A stretch of 52,226 nucleotides of DNA from Polluticaenibacter yanchengensis (GTDB lineage Bacteria > Bacteroidota > Bacteroidia > Chitinophagales > Chitinophagaceae): positions 1-52,226 of the forward strand of contig JAQGEF010000026.1 of the NCBI GenBank assembly GCA_027854065.1. Direction: 5' to 3'. This document shows, one piece after another, positions 26,509 to 35,365 of the stretch. Below the pieces are notes generated by a model. It saw only the letters and a list, made by a program, of their open reading frames with translations, was not told where the DNA came from and did not search any database. The stretch's first letter is position 1, and each line of letters opens with the position of its first letter. The position numbers and the translations under genes are program-made.

Positions 26509-27899
26509 TGGCGCAGTCTAAACTCCGTTTTGCTTATTACGGCGATGATTTTACGGGCAGTACTGATGCCCTGGAATTCTTATCGAACGCGGGCGTAAAA
26601 ACCCGCCTGTTTATTGATGCTCCTGCACCGCCGCAGCTGGAACGTTTTCCGGAGCTGGAGGCGATCGGTGTGGCAGGTAATTCGCGGAGTTTGCCACCGG
26701 CAGAAATGACGGGTGTTTTAAATAAGGCGTTTAGCCAGTTAAGCCAGTTACATTTAAAGCAGGTACACTATAAAATTTGTTCTACGTTTGACTCTTCTCC
26801 TGCCATTGGCAATATTGGCACGGCTATTTCTGTTGGCCAGTCTGTATTTAAAAACAGTGATACACCGGTATTGGCAGCGGCGCCTGCGTTGGGCAGGTAC
26901 ACTATTTTCGGTAATATGTTTGCCAGGATGGGTATTGGCAGTGATGGCCGGATCTATCGTTTGGACCGTCACCCGAGTATGAGTAAACACCCGGTAACGC
27001 CTGCGGACGAAGCGGACCTGACCTTGCACCTGGCAAGGCAAACGGACCTGAAAATCGGGCTGATCGATATTAATCAGATTACGGAACCTGCTGAAAATAT
27101 TGCCGGACATTATAAAGCATTAGTTAAACAAGGAACCCAGATAATCTTCATAGATGCTATGTATGTCAATCAATTAAAAAATATTGGCAAAGCACTGGAA
27201 CTCATCAGTCAGGATACCGGCACTTTATTTACGGTTGGGTCTTCGGGTGTTGAAATGGCAATGACTGAACATTGGAATGCTAATAAAAGTGACACTGACC
27301 ATGAAGTGGATTGGCCGGTATTGTCTACTGAAAGGCCGATACTGGTTGGCAGCGGGAGTTGTTCTCCGGTTACTTCTAAACAAATAGAACTGGCGTTGAA
27401 TGCGGGTTTTAAAAGTATTGCTTTGGATGTTGTGCAACTCTTACAAAATAATACTGTTTACATTATTGAGATTGTTCAGCAGGCAATAGACGGTATTAAC
27501 AGTGGCCAATCGGTTTTGCTGCATACGTCGTTGGGTACGAATGACAGCCGGAACGACGCTTCTGTAAAAACGGCGCTGGCATTGGGTATCCCGGAGGCGC
27601 GCGTTAAGGAACATATCGGCTACCATTTCGGCACTACATTAGGCACTATTGCGCGGTTAGTGGCGGGGAAAACAAATGTACTGAAACGAATTGTGATTGC
27701 CGGAGGCGATACGAGCAGTTATGCTGCACGTGCGATGGGTATAGAGTCTGTGGTAATGATCGCGCCTCTTAGTATTGGCGCTCCTTTATGCAGGGCCAGT
27801 GCGCCGGAATCTCCTGTAGATGGCATGGAGGTGAATTTTAAGGGCGGACAGGTGGGCAGTCCTGATTATTTTATCCGGGCAACAAAACATTTTTCATAA
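26508..27899 (+). CDS. DUF1537 four-carbon acid-sugar kinase family protein
   Basis: A 463-residue kinase. The N-terminal sugar-binding domain carries YYGDDFTGSTDAL (10-22). The C-terminal nucleotide-binding domain starts near residue 275 with VGSGSCSPVTSKQ and contains IAGGDTSSYAARAMGI and GAPLCRA. Characterised members phosphorylate threonate, erythronate, 3-oxo-tetronate or 3-oxo-isoapionate. The ATG overlaps the stop of the RuBisCO-like gene (TAATG), so the two are translationally coupled and probably catalyse consecutive steps: kinase first, then the RuBisCO-like enzyme. Confidence 0.9.
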   Translation: MAQSKLRFAYYGDDFTGSTDALEFLSNAGVKTRLFIDAPAPPQLERFPELEAIGVAGNSRSLPPAEMTGVLNKAFSQLSQLHLKQVHYKICSTFDSSPAIGNIGTAISVGQSVFKNSDTPVLAAAPALGRYTIFGNMFARMGIGSDGRIYRLDRHPSMSKHPVTPADEADLTLHLARQTDLKIGLIDINQITEPAENIAGHYKALVKQGTQIIFIDAMYVNQLKNIGKALELISQDTGTLFTVGSSGVEMAMTEHWNANKSDTDHEVDWPVLSTERPILVGSGSCSPVTSKQIELALNAGFKSIALDVVQLLQNNTVYIIEIVQQAIDGINSGQSVLLHTSLGTNDSRNDASVKTALALGIPEARVKEHIGYHFGTTLGTIARLVAGKTNVLKRIVIAGGDTSSYAARAMGIESVVMIAPLSIGAPLCRASAPESPVDGMEVNFKGGQVGSPDYFIRATKHFS

Positions 27900-27914
27900 T
27901 TATCAACTTATTAT

Positions 27915-28577
27915 ATGAGTCAAAAAACATTAGCGTTCATTCATACATCGGCTACTTTGGTCCCGGTTTTCCAGAAACTGGCAGAACAATATATTCCGGA
28001 TGTTAAAGTATTTAATATTGTGGATGACAGCCTGGTTAAATGTATTATCAATGATGGCAGTCTTAAGCCTAATGTGGCGAAGCGTGTAGCGGGTTATGCT
28101 CAAAGTGCGGAACTGGGTGGTGCGGATTATGCCATGTTTACCTGTTCTTCTATTGGTGCGGCAGTGGAAGCGGCGCAATTTGTTACGAATATTCCTGTGC
28201 TGCGGGTGGATAAGCCGATGGCGGACCTGGCGGTAGCTACGGGTAAAAAAATTGGTGTGATTGCGACGTTGCCAACTACTTTATACCCGACGAGTGATTT
28301 GGTGAGGCGTTCTGCTGAGGCTGCAGGCAAGGAGGTTGAAATTACCGCAAAGGTGTGCGAAGGTGCTTTTGACGCGCTGATGAGCGGTGATGCTGCTAAA
28401 CATGATGAAATGGTTGCGAATGCGCTTAAGGAACTTTATGCTGAGGTGGACGTGATTTTGCTGGCCCAGGCTAGTATGGCGCGCGTGGTGGATACATTGC
28501 CGGAAGCATTCAGGCAAAAACCTATTTTAGCCAGTCCTCCTATAGCTATGGCATATCTTAGCGGGATTATTAAGTAG
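27915..28577 (+). CDS. Asp/Glu/hydantoin-racemase-superfamily enzyme lacking the second cysteine
   Basis: A 220-residue protein of the aspartate/glutamate racemase fold. The first catalytic position is kept (C77 in FTCSSIG). Where two-base racemases have the second Cys, this protein reads LLAQASMARV (182-191) with no Cys. A single-Cys arrangement is known from arylmalonate decarboxylase, so a decarboxylase, isomerase or lyase role is plausible and simple racemisation is less so. It lies 15 bases after the kinase gene in the same operon and probably acts on the same acid-sugar route. Confidence 0.8.
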   Translation: MSQKTLAFIHTSATLVPVFQKLAEQYIPDVKVFNIVDDSLVKCIINDGSLKPNVAKRVAGYAQSAELGGADYAMFTCSSIGAAVEAAQFVTNIPVLRVDKPMADLAVATGKKIGVIATLPTTLYPTSDLVRRSAEAAGKEVEITAKVCEGAFDALMSGDAAKHDEMVANALKELYAEVDVILLAQASMARVVDTLPEAFRQKPILASPPIAMAYLSGIIK

Positions 28578-28934
28578 TGTTGGTTCATCCTGTCCTGTTG
28601 CGTTTGTGGAAGTAATATGACTCAACAGGACAACCGGTAAACCCGGATATGAAGCTGCTATTTTCTTTTAAAGCTGTGATTCTTACTTAGAGCGGAATGT
28701 ACCTGTCGGGCATCATTCAATTTTGTTGAATGAGCTGTACTATAATAATGCTCAGCTGAAATATAATGCTGACGGGCTGCGGCATGCGTTGGTGGCGAGG
28801 TACGAGCCAGTGCGACGCAGGAGCACCGAGCGTAGCGGAGCCATAAGCACGCCGGTCTGATGCTTCATTATCTGCCAATAGCTGAGAGCCCATTATTAAA
28901 TAAAAAAATCAGAATACAATAAACGATTGCGACC
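28578..28934. other. Intergenic region with hairpins and a dispersed repeat
   Basis: TGTCCTGTTG (28591-28600) and CAACAGGACA (28623-28632) form a 10-bp inverted repeat soon after the racemase-like gene, possibly an attenuator or terminator without a clear T-run. ATTCAA/TTGAAT near 28710-28730 is a second small hairpin. The repeat at 28775-28860 follows. No gene is seen. Confidence 0.5.
28775..28860 (+). repeat. Dispersed modular repeat, short copy
   Basis: It begins GCTGCGGCATGCGT, TGGTGGCGAGGTACGAGCC, and ends CGGAGCCATAAGCACGCCGG. It matches the inverted copy at 22331-22463 at both ends but has only a short centre. It sits inside the acid-sugar cluster, before the carrier gene. Confidence 0.75.
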
Positions 28935-30269
28935 ATGAAAAACATCAGAAAGGTAAGTTTGTACTTATCAGCTCCTGTCCTGCTGACATTTTTGACAGGA
29001 TTATTTTTAAAGAATGAAGTGCTCTGGCAACCTGCTTTGGTTTTTGGACTGGCTTTGCTGACCATTGGGTTAGGTGCGATAGAAAAACTAGCTGGGTATC
29101 AATATACGGGATGGATCATTGTGGCGGTGGTTGCCGGATTAACTTACCCTCAAAATTTTACCCAGTGGGGCGATTTTAATTTAAGGGACAAGTTTGTTAT
29201 CCTATGTATTGTGCAGTTGGTGATGTTTGGCATGGGAACGAAAATGAGCATTAAAGACTTTTCTGCTATTGGCAGCAGCGGTAAGGGTGTTCTGGTTGGA
29301 TTGGTCAGTCATTTTACTGTGATGCCTACTGTGGGTTATTTACTGACGAGAATTTTTCATTTTGAGCCTGAAATAGCAGCGGGGGTTATTTTAATTGGTT
29401 GTTGCTCGAGTGGTTTAGCGAGCAATGTAATGGTATATATAGCGAAAGCGAACTTAATATTATCTGTGACGGTAACGGCTGTTGCTACGATCGTGGCTCC
29501 TTTTTTAACGCCTTTGTTGATGAAGTTCCTGGCGGGGGCTTTAATTGAAGTGAAGTTTAGCGAGATGATGCAGGAGATTATTAAAATTGTGATTATCCCG
29601 ATAAGTGCGGCGCTTTTTCATGACTATTTAAAGACGGCTGATGCTAAGGGTAAAAAAACGGTGTTTACGTTGTTTGGTATAGCGGCTGTATGGCTGGTAA
29701 TATTCGGAGTATTTGCCAAAGGTTACAGCGAGAGTAATTTTGGTGAGCATGGCCAGGAGGCTGTGGTGATGTTTTCTTATTTGATGGGGGCTATTATTGT
29801 GGGTGTCTTATATCACCAGTTGTATAGAATGTACCCGAAACTGGATAAGATCATGCCTTATTTTTCGATGTTTGGTATTATTTACTTTACGCTGATAAGT
29901 ACTGCTGCGGGCAGGGATAATTTATTGCAGGTTGGTTTTATATTGTTCTTAGCTGCGGCGATCCATAATGCGTTGGGCTATTTCTTTGGTTACTGGATGG
30001 CACGTGCGCTGAAAATGAATAAACCTGATGCAAGGACGATCGCATTTGAGGTGGGATTACAGAACGGTGGTATGGCGAGTGGTATTGCGGGTTCGATGGG
30101 TAAACTAGGTACGGTTGGTTTGGCCGCGGCAGTTTTTAGTCCGTGGATGAACATATCGGGTTCTATACTGGCTAATTACTGGGGCCGAAAGGCTGAAAGG
30201 GAAAAGCGGGAACTGGAAACAGATGCGGCAAATGCCACAGACGATAAAAAGAATTTAATTGTAGAATGA
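28935..30269 (+). CDS. Bile acid:Na+ symporter (BASS/SBF) family carrier
   Basis: A 444-residue membrane protein with about nine or ten hydrophobic helices. The SBF signature GVILIGCCSSGLASNVM (about 150-166) with the following crossover region (LILSVTVTAVATIVAPFLTP) is clear. Family members import organic anions with sodium. Its position after the RuBisCO-like/kinase/racemase genes on the same strand suggests it imports the acid sugar, although a 357-base gap with a repeat separates it. It is longer than many family members because of an N-terminal extension and a charged C-terminal tail. Confidence 0.82.
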   Translation: MKNIRKVSLYLSAPVLLTFLTGLFLKNEVLWQPALVFGLALLTIGLGAIEKLAGYQYTGWIIVAVVAGLTYPQNFTQWGDFNLRDKFVILCIVQLVMFGMGTKMSIKDFSAIGSSGKGVLVGLVSHFTVMPTVGYLLTRIFHFEPEIAAGVILIGCCSSGLASNVMVYIAKANLILSVTVTAVATIVAPFLTPLLMKFLAGALIEVKFSEMMQEIIKIVIIPISAALFHDYLKTADAKGKKTVFTLFGIAAVWLVIFGVFAKGYSESNFGEHGQEAVVMFSYLMGAIIVGVLYHQLYRMYPKLDKIMPYFSMFGIIYFTLISTAAGRDNLLQVGFILFLAAAIHNALGYFFGYWMARALKMNKPDARTIAFEVGLQNGGMASGIAGSMGKLGTVGLAAAVFSPWMNISGSILANYWGRKAEREKRELETDAANATDDKKNLIVE

Positions 30270-30305
30270 TAGAAGCGGCATCAGGATAAATGAATAGTAA
30301 TGTGT

Positions 30306-30352
30306 AAAAAGCAGAAAGCTACCAATGGCATGTTGGTAGCTTTCTGCTTTTT
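30306..30352. terminator. Bidirectional rho-independent terminator
   Basis: A perfect 19-bp inverted repeat: arms 30306-30324 and 30334-30352 around a 9-base loop. It has A-runs on the left and T-runs on the right, so it serves both the carrier gene and the convergent lipoprotein gene. Confidence 0.95.
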
Positions 30353-30366
30353 ATATAATTGCCAGT

Positions 30367-31050
30367 TTACAAAGTAATATTGCTACTTGTTAACTCCAGT
30401 TCTGTATTGATTGTTGCATCCGGAATTGGTAATGCTAAAACAACATTGAGTTTCTGCTTAATTTTGCCGACATTCTTAGCAATCTGCATTTCAATGTTCT
30501 GAGTGGTAACCGCTACCGTTGCGCCTGCTATTTTCAGGTCTGCGATGGTCAACTTAACTACAGCGACATCATTGTATGTCTTACTGTTTACCGTGGTAGT
30601 GGCTAATTTATCCGTGATCTCATAGTTGATGGTGAATGTGGCATCATAACCTGACACTTTTGCACTTAATCCTTTCTGACTCCACTTATCGCCTTTATTG
30701 TTATTGCCGGCAAGATAGTTGAGCTCGATATTGGCTCCCAGGTCGCTTAAGGCGCCATATTGAGTATAGCTTTTACCTGATACGTTATAGTACTCTTTGG
30801 CACTGCCTACACTGCTGGTAAATACCGTATAACTTTTACCGTTATAGGTTTCAGTATTACTGGTTGCTGTGAGCGTATAAGACGATGAAGTGCTTGTTTT
30901 ATTATTGGTAACTTTATACGTCCAGGTATTGCCTGCTTTTAATGGCAAATAGTTAATTGTTTCTGAACTGCCGCCACCGTTATCATCATCTTTACTGCAG
31001 GAAGTAAATAATAATGCTGCTGCTGCAAAAACCAACGCTAATTTTTTCAT
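30367..31050 (-). CDS. Hypothetical secreted lipoprotein
   Basis: A 227-residue protein with a lipoprotein signal ending LLFTSC (Cys18), then an acidic, glycine-rich linker (SKDDDNGGGSS) typical of Bacteroidota surface lipoproteins. The rest is a beta-rich domain (LPLKAGNTWTYKVTNNKTST) with no catalytic motif I recognise. It lies 12 bases after asnS on the same strand and may be read through from it. Function unknown. Confidence 0.8.
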   Translation of the reverse strand: MKKLALVFAAAALLFTSCSKDDDNGGGSSETINYLPLKAGNTWTYKVTNNKTSTSSSYTLTATSNTETYNGKSYTVFTSSVGSAKEYYNVSGKSYTQYGALSDLGANIELNYLAGNNNKGDKWSQKGLSAKVSGYDATFTINYEITDKLATTTVNSKTYNDVAVVKLTIADLKIAGATVAVTTQNIEMQIAKNVGKIKQKLNVVLALPIPDATINTELELTSSNITL

Positions 31051-31062
31051 ATTGTTTAATGT

Positions 31063-32517
31063 TTAAAATTCACAATTTTTAGGTGTACGTGCAAAAGGGA
31101 TCACGTCGCGGATATTGCCCATACCGGTTACAAACTGCACCATGCGTTCAAATCCTAAACCAAATCCGGCATGTGGGCAGGTACCATAACGGCGGGTATC
31201 TAAAAACCAGCTTAATTCTTCTACCGGCACTCCCATTTCTTCCATACGTGCTACTAATCTTTCGTAACGTTCTTCCCGCTGGCTGCCTCCGACAATTTCA
31301 CCGATACCCGGTGCTAAAATATCCATTGCGGCTACCGTTTGTCTGCCTTCCTCACAGCCATCGTTTAAACGCATGTAGAAAGATTTTATTGCTGCGGGGT
31401 AATTGGTAACAATTACCGGCTTTTTAAAATGCTTTTCTACGAGGTAACGCTCATGTTCACTTTGTAAATCGGTACCCCAGCTGATATCGAACTTGAACTT
31501 TTTCTTTTTGTAATGACTGCTGTTCAATAAAATATCAATGGCTTCCGTATAAGTAATGCGTTCAAATTTGTTATTGGTCACAAATTCCAGTTTCTCTAAT
31601 AAACCGAACTCCTGGCGTTTGTCCTGCGGTAAAGATTTCTCTTCATCTTTCAGGCGCTGGTCCAGGAATTTAAGATCATCGGCATTTTGTTCCATTGCAT
31701 ATTTAATAATATACTGGATGAATTCTTCTGCCAGGTCCTGGTTGTCTTCTAAATCGTAGAAAGCCATTTCCGGCTCTACCATCCAAAACTCTGCCAAATG
31801 TCTTGTGGTATTGCTGTTTTCTGCACGGAATGTTGGTCCGAAAGTATAGATCTCCCCTAAAGCAGTGGCACCCAACTCTCCTTCTAACTGTCCGCTTACG
31901 GTAAGGTTGGTGCTTTTACCAAAAAAATCTTCGCTAAAATCGATACTACCATCTTCGTTGCGCGGCGCTGAACCATCAATTGGCAAAGTTGTAACTCTAA
32001 ACATTTCACCGGCACCTTCCGCATCGCTGGCTGTAATAATTGGTGTATGCAGGTACACGAAGCCTTTTTCGCTAAAGAATTTGTGTATCGCTTGTGCAAT
32101 GGTATGGCGGATACGGAAAACAGCACTGAATGTAGCGGTCCTGAAACGCAGGTGAGCGTTTTCACGCAAAAACTCTAAACTATGTTTTTTAGGCTGGATC
32201 GGATATTTTTCTGCATCGCTATCGCCTAATATTTCTACTGATTCTGCCTGTATTTCTACAGACTGACCGCTACCCTGGCTGGCTATTAATTTACCGGTGA
32301 TTTTTAAACAGGCACTGGTAGTGATGCGTTTTAAGATGCTTTCGTCTGTATTTTCGAAATCAACCACAATCTGCACATTATTGATAGTGCTGCCATCATT
32401 TAAAGCGATAAATCTGTTGCTTCTGAAATTACGTACCCATCCCATAACGGTTACGTCCTGCCCCGTTGGTTCTGTTGCCAACAAAGCCTTAATCTTTGTT
32501 CTTGATTTGAATGACAT
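31063..32517 (-). CDS. asnS: Asparaginyl-tRNA synthetase
   Basis: A 484-residue class IIb synthetase. The N-terminal OB-fold anticodon-binding domain (VTVMGWVRNFRSNRFIAL, 21-38) is followed by the catalytic core: motif 1 region LRFRTATFSAVFRIRHTIAQ, motif 2 FGPTFRAENSNTTRHLAEFW, and motif 3 GFGLGFERMVQFVTGMGNIR. The NTTRHLAEF segment is the asparaginyl form rather than aspartyl. It charges tRNA-Asn in translation. It has a likely promoter 49 bases upstream and is followed closely by a lipoprotein gene. Confidence 0.97.
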   Translation of the reverse strand: MSFKSRTKIKALLATEPTGQDVTVMGWVRNFRSNRFIALNDGSTINNVQIVVDFENTDESILKRITTSACLKITGKLIASQGSGQSVEIQAESVEILGDSDAEKYPIQPKKHSLEFLRENAHLRFRTATFSAVFRIRHTIAQAIHKFFSEKGFVYLHTPIITASDAEGAGEMFRVTTLPIDGSAPRNEDGSIDFSEDFFGKSTNLTVSGQLEGELGATALGEIYTFGPTFRAENSNTTRHLAEFWMVEPEMAFYDLEDNQDLAEEFIQYIIKYAMEQNADDLKFLDQRLKDEEKSLPQDKRQEFGLLEKLEFVTNNKFERITYTEAIDILLNSSHYKKKKFKFDISWGTDLQSEHERYLVEKHFKKPVIVTNYPAAIKSFYMRLNDGCEEGRQTVAAMDILAPGIGEIVGGSQREERYERLVARMEEMGVPVEELSWFLDTRRYGTCPHAGFGLGFERMVQFVTGMGNIRDVIPFARTPKNCEF

Positions 32518-32565
32518 GTGATTGAAAAAATTTAATTTTTATATTTACTTTTTAAAAAGTAGTCG

Positions 32566-32573
32566 CAAATATA
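32566..32573 (-). promoter_or_regulatory. Promoter -7 element of asnS
   Basis: On the minus strand TATATTTG is an exact match to the Bacteroidota TAnnTTTG element, 49 bases before the asnS ATG. The -33 TTTG is not clear. Confidence 0.4.
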
Positions 32574-32725
32574 CATTTTGTATAAGGTTTTCGGCTATTA
32601 TTTTGCCATATTTTACGGCACCAATCAATTTCAGGCCAGGTAAAGCTATTGATAAGTTCCCGGAGATTTATTGTTGGTCTGATATTATAATTGTCTGAAA
32701 TGTACCAGCTAAAAGATAAGGTGGC

Positions 32726-34177
32726 TTAATAATTCTCATTAATATGATAAAAGAATTTATTGGGCAAATTACTGATCCCGCCTCTTTCAAACTGGTTAAA
32801 GCTGAGATCGAACCTGAAAACAAAATCATAAGCTGTCAGGATATCAATACCGATACCGGCTGTTCTTAGCCACTGGTTACTCAAATAATTATTGTTGCTA
32901 TAGCGGCTGTCTATATAGCCAACATTGCCATATACTTTTAAAAATACCCGGAATGGAATATCGTTATGTGTTTTGGACAGTTCGTTAAATGTTTTGCGTA
33001 GTCCGCCAGGGTTCTCCTTTTTTTTATCTTTAAACAAGCTTTTTATGTACCAGTTGAAAATATTTTTCTTAAAAGTGAGCCGGCTTAGAAAGCCACTATT
33101 CCCATCCAGCACAAAATATTCCAGGCCTTGTATGTATTTGTTGGTGTAGCCAAATAACTGGGCATTTGCAAAGGGCAGGTTGTTTTGAAACTTATGAACG
33201 CCATATATATAAAGGTCCAGGTAGTTATTTTTCCCGATCTGCTTTACTGCAAAAAGCTCTGCCTGTATCTTGGTCATATTTAAGCTACTGTTTTCACTTA
33301 ACCGCTGCTGGAGTTGGGTGGTTAAGAACCAGCCCCGCAACGGGTAAGGAATATAATCTACTTTGTAATACTGAGTACTCCAGATAAAATCCAAATAGGT
33401 TGCTTTTGTAGTGGCGTTTCCGAAATAGCCGGGATTGAGTTTGGCTATGGTATCTGCTATTTTTTCGAAATTGTACCGGCCGTACAATTGCATGCGTAAG
33501 CGGCTGTTTTTATTATACGTCAAAGCGGCATCTGCACTGTATAGCTCCCTGGATTTATGGTTGGCTGAATAGAATAATTGCTTATTCGCATCTGTAGCAA
33601 AATTGATCTCGTTACTGGCAATATGCTTAAACGAAACCTTGTACCCGAAACGCAGGCGTTTATCTACAAATGGCCGTAAATAATTAAACGACACCTGCCT
33701 GGTATAACCGCCTATCAGCCATAGATTGAACTTATCGTTTCTGCCTGTCACATTTTCATGTCGGAGCTTTACACCAACATTGGTCCTGGATAAACTGGCA
33801 TTGTGCTCATTTATCCAGACGTTCCAGTTTCTATCGGCTACGGTGAAATATGGAGTAGGGAAAATATACCAGCGCTCTTTGAGTAAAAAATGGACTTTAT
33901 AATGACCATCCGCTACTAAAGTGGTATCAAATAAAACATCTACAAATAATGTAGTGTTCATTAAATTTTCTTTGCTGCGCCACAGGTAATTGCTGAACAC
34001 CTCAGCAGAATAGGCTGAATCTTTCTTCAAAACAATCTCGCGCTCTACAATAAAATCTTTTGTCTTTTTATTGCCTTCGAAACTGATTTCTGCAACTTGA
34101 AAAGTCTGGGCCTGTAATAAACCAATTGAACAGATGAATGTAATAAGTAAGGGCAGCAAAGTGCGGGTCAATGGCAT
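32726..34177 (-). CDS. BamA/TamA-like outer-membrane barrel with POTRA domain
   Basis: A 483-residue protein. Signal peptide is residues 1-23 (ends GLLQAQ). One POTRA-like segment follows (VAEISFEGNKKTKDFIVERE, about 27-46, to LLKERWYIFP near 105). The rest is an aromatic-rich transmembrane beta barrel, with periodic Tyr/Arg strands and a final strand. One POTRA is fewer than in BamA, so it is probably an accessory Omp85-like protein and not the main assembly factor. It lies 11 bases after the CBS-domain gene on the same strand. Confidence 0.75.
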   Translation of the reverse strand: MPLTRTLLPLLITFICSIGLLQAQTFQVAEISFEGNKKTKDFIVEREIVLKKDSAYSAEVFSNYLWRSKENLMNTTLFVDVLFDTTLVADGHYKVHFLLKERWYIFPTPYFTVADRNWNVWINEHNASLSRTNVGVKLRHENVTGRNDKFNLWLIGGYTRQVSFNYLRPFVDKRLRFGYKVSFKHIASNEINFATDANKQLFYSANHKSRELYSADAALTYNKNSRLRMQLYGRYNFEKIADTIAKLNPGYFGNATTKATYLDFIWSTQYYKVDYIPYPLRGWFLTTQLQQRLSENSSLNMTKIQAELFAVKQIGKNNYLDLYIYGVHKFQNNLPFANAQLFGYTNKYIQGLEYFVLDGNSGFLSRLTFKKNIFNWYIKSLFKDKKKENPGGLRKTFNELSKTHNDIPFRVFLKVYGNVGYIDSRYSNNNYLSNQWLRTAGIGIDILTAYDFVFRFDLSFNQFERGGISNLPNKFFYHINENY

Positions 34178-34188
34178 TAATCCTGGTT

Positions 34189-34863
34189 TTATATTTCTAA
34201 AAATGCCATTAAATTATTGAAGTTACTTTTCAGTTCGTTTTCATATCGTTCTTCGCCCATATAATAGACTACATTATACTCGTAGCGCTGGAACGTGGAT
34301 ATAATGGTGCTTACGTCCTGCTTATTTATTCTGAGCGTAATGGTAATCAGACCTGTTTGCGGATCATTCGTGGTATTTAGCTGCGTAATATGCGCATCAT
34401 TGGTTTCCACTAACCTGGATAACTGGCTAATAGAATAATCTACGTCTTTCATTTCTATAACGATTAACGCGCCCTGTTCATTAATGCCTGTAAGGTTACC
34501 AAAGAAAGTGAGTAAATTATCGTTGGTGATAGCACCTACATATTCATTTTCACTGTTAACAACGGGTACGAGGTCTAATGAAAATTGCTGCTGGATTTTT
34601 GCTGCTGTAAAACAATGCGCGTCGCCTGGTACTGCTATTTTTTTCAATGGTAAATTCACCACGTCCACATCTTCTTCCGTCTCCAGGTCATATATCGCAC
34701 TTTTCTCTAAAAGTCCAAGATAGATGCCTTCATCATTTACCACCGGTATTTGATCTAAATTCAGCTTATCCAACATATCTGTTACACCCGGTAAGTCCTT
34801 AAAGTCGGTAACAGGCTTTATAATATTCGATATAAGTTGATGATTATACATAGTGTTATGCAA
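34189..34863 (-). CDS. CBS-domain pair protein with ACT-like C-terminus (AcuB-like)
   Basis: A 224-residue cytoplasmic protein. Two CBS motifs occupy about residues 10-125 (LDQIPVVNDEGIYLGLLEKS and LDLVPVVNSENEYVGAITND), followed by an ACT-like half (ALIVIEMKDVDYSISQLSRL, about 130-205). CBS pairs usually bind adenine nucleotides and regulate a partner. The start at 34863 and an ATG four codons later are both possible. It is first in a two-gene unit with the barrel protein; the link between them is unclear. Confidence 0.78.
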   Translation of the reverse strand: MHNTMYNHQLISNIIKPVTDFKDLPGVTDMLDKLNLDQIPVVNDEGIYLGLLEKSAIYDLETEEDVDVVNLPLKKIAVPGDAHCFTAAKIQQQFSLDLVPVVNSENEYVGAITNDNLLTFFGNLTGINEQGALIVIEMKDVDYSISQLSRLVETNDAHITQLNTTNDPQTGLITITLRINKQDVSTIISTFQRYEYNVVYYMGEERYENELKSNFNNLMAFLEI

Positions 34864-35014
34864 TTCTATAAAAATATAACCAAATCTTTAGTAAAAAGTT
34901 TAATCAATTTTCCACTGACTAATAATTTATATTTATAACAAAATACATACCAACCAGTTACAGGAATATAAAATTCGTTAAAATTTAGAAAACCAAATAT
35001 GGACATTCAAATAA

Positions 35015-35167
35015 ATTTCCGGTGCTTATTATCTTAACCTCCACTCTGCCGTCAACGGCAGTTTATTTTGCGGACTGGACCTTAAACAAGCAGAAGACAG
35101 GAACATTATAAAAGGAGCATTATCGCTTTTGGTTGAACAAACTTATGCTTCGCTAAAAAAAGCATGA
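35015..35167 (+). pseudogene. Short open fragment, possible gene remnant
   Basis: A frame of 50 codons bounded by TAA (35012) and TGA (35165) reads ISGAYYLNLHSAVNGSLFCG, then LDLKQAEDRN and IIKGALSLLVEQTYASLKKA. The residue mix looks protein-like, but there is no ATG and no recognised family. It may be the tail of a decayed gene. Confidence 0.25.
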
Positions 35168-35198
35168 TCAACCATTCAAATGCTCAATGGCTGCGGTG

Positions 35199-35295
35199 GA
35201 CAGCAGGCGGGCGCCCGGCGCCCGGTACCAATGAATCAATCAGGTTTGAAAAACCTGATTGATTCATTGGTACGTTACCCTGCAGTACGCCGGAC
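35199..35295. repeat. Dispersed modular repeat with a 49-base hairpin centre
   Basis: Outer blocks GCAGGCGGGCGC...CCCGGTAC and GTACGTTACCCTGCAGTACG, CCGGAC match copy 1 at 3946-4038. The centre is a perfect 23-bp inverted repeat (35225-35247 and 35251-35273, loop GAA) that is absent from copy 1. So the flanks are conserved and the centre was exchanged or self-copied. Confidence 0.7.
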
Positions 35296-35335
35296 GAATG
35301 TACAAATAGGATTGCCGGTGCCGACAGCCCCAAAT

Positions 35336-35365
35336 AAAAAGAGATGCGCTGTAACACGCATCTCT
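35336..35365 (-). terminator. Rho-independent terminator of the outer-membrane barrel gene
   Basis: On the minus strand AGAGATGCG, an 8-base loop and CGCATCTCT are followed by TTTTATTT. It lies 26 bases past the stop of the gene at 35391. Confidence 0.85.
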
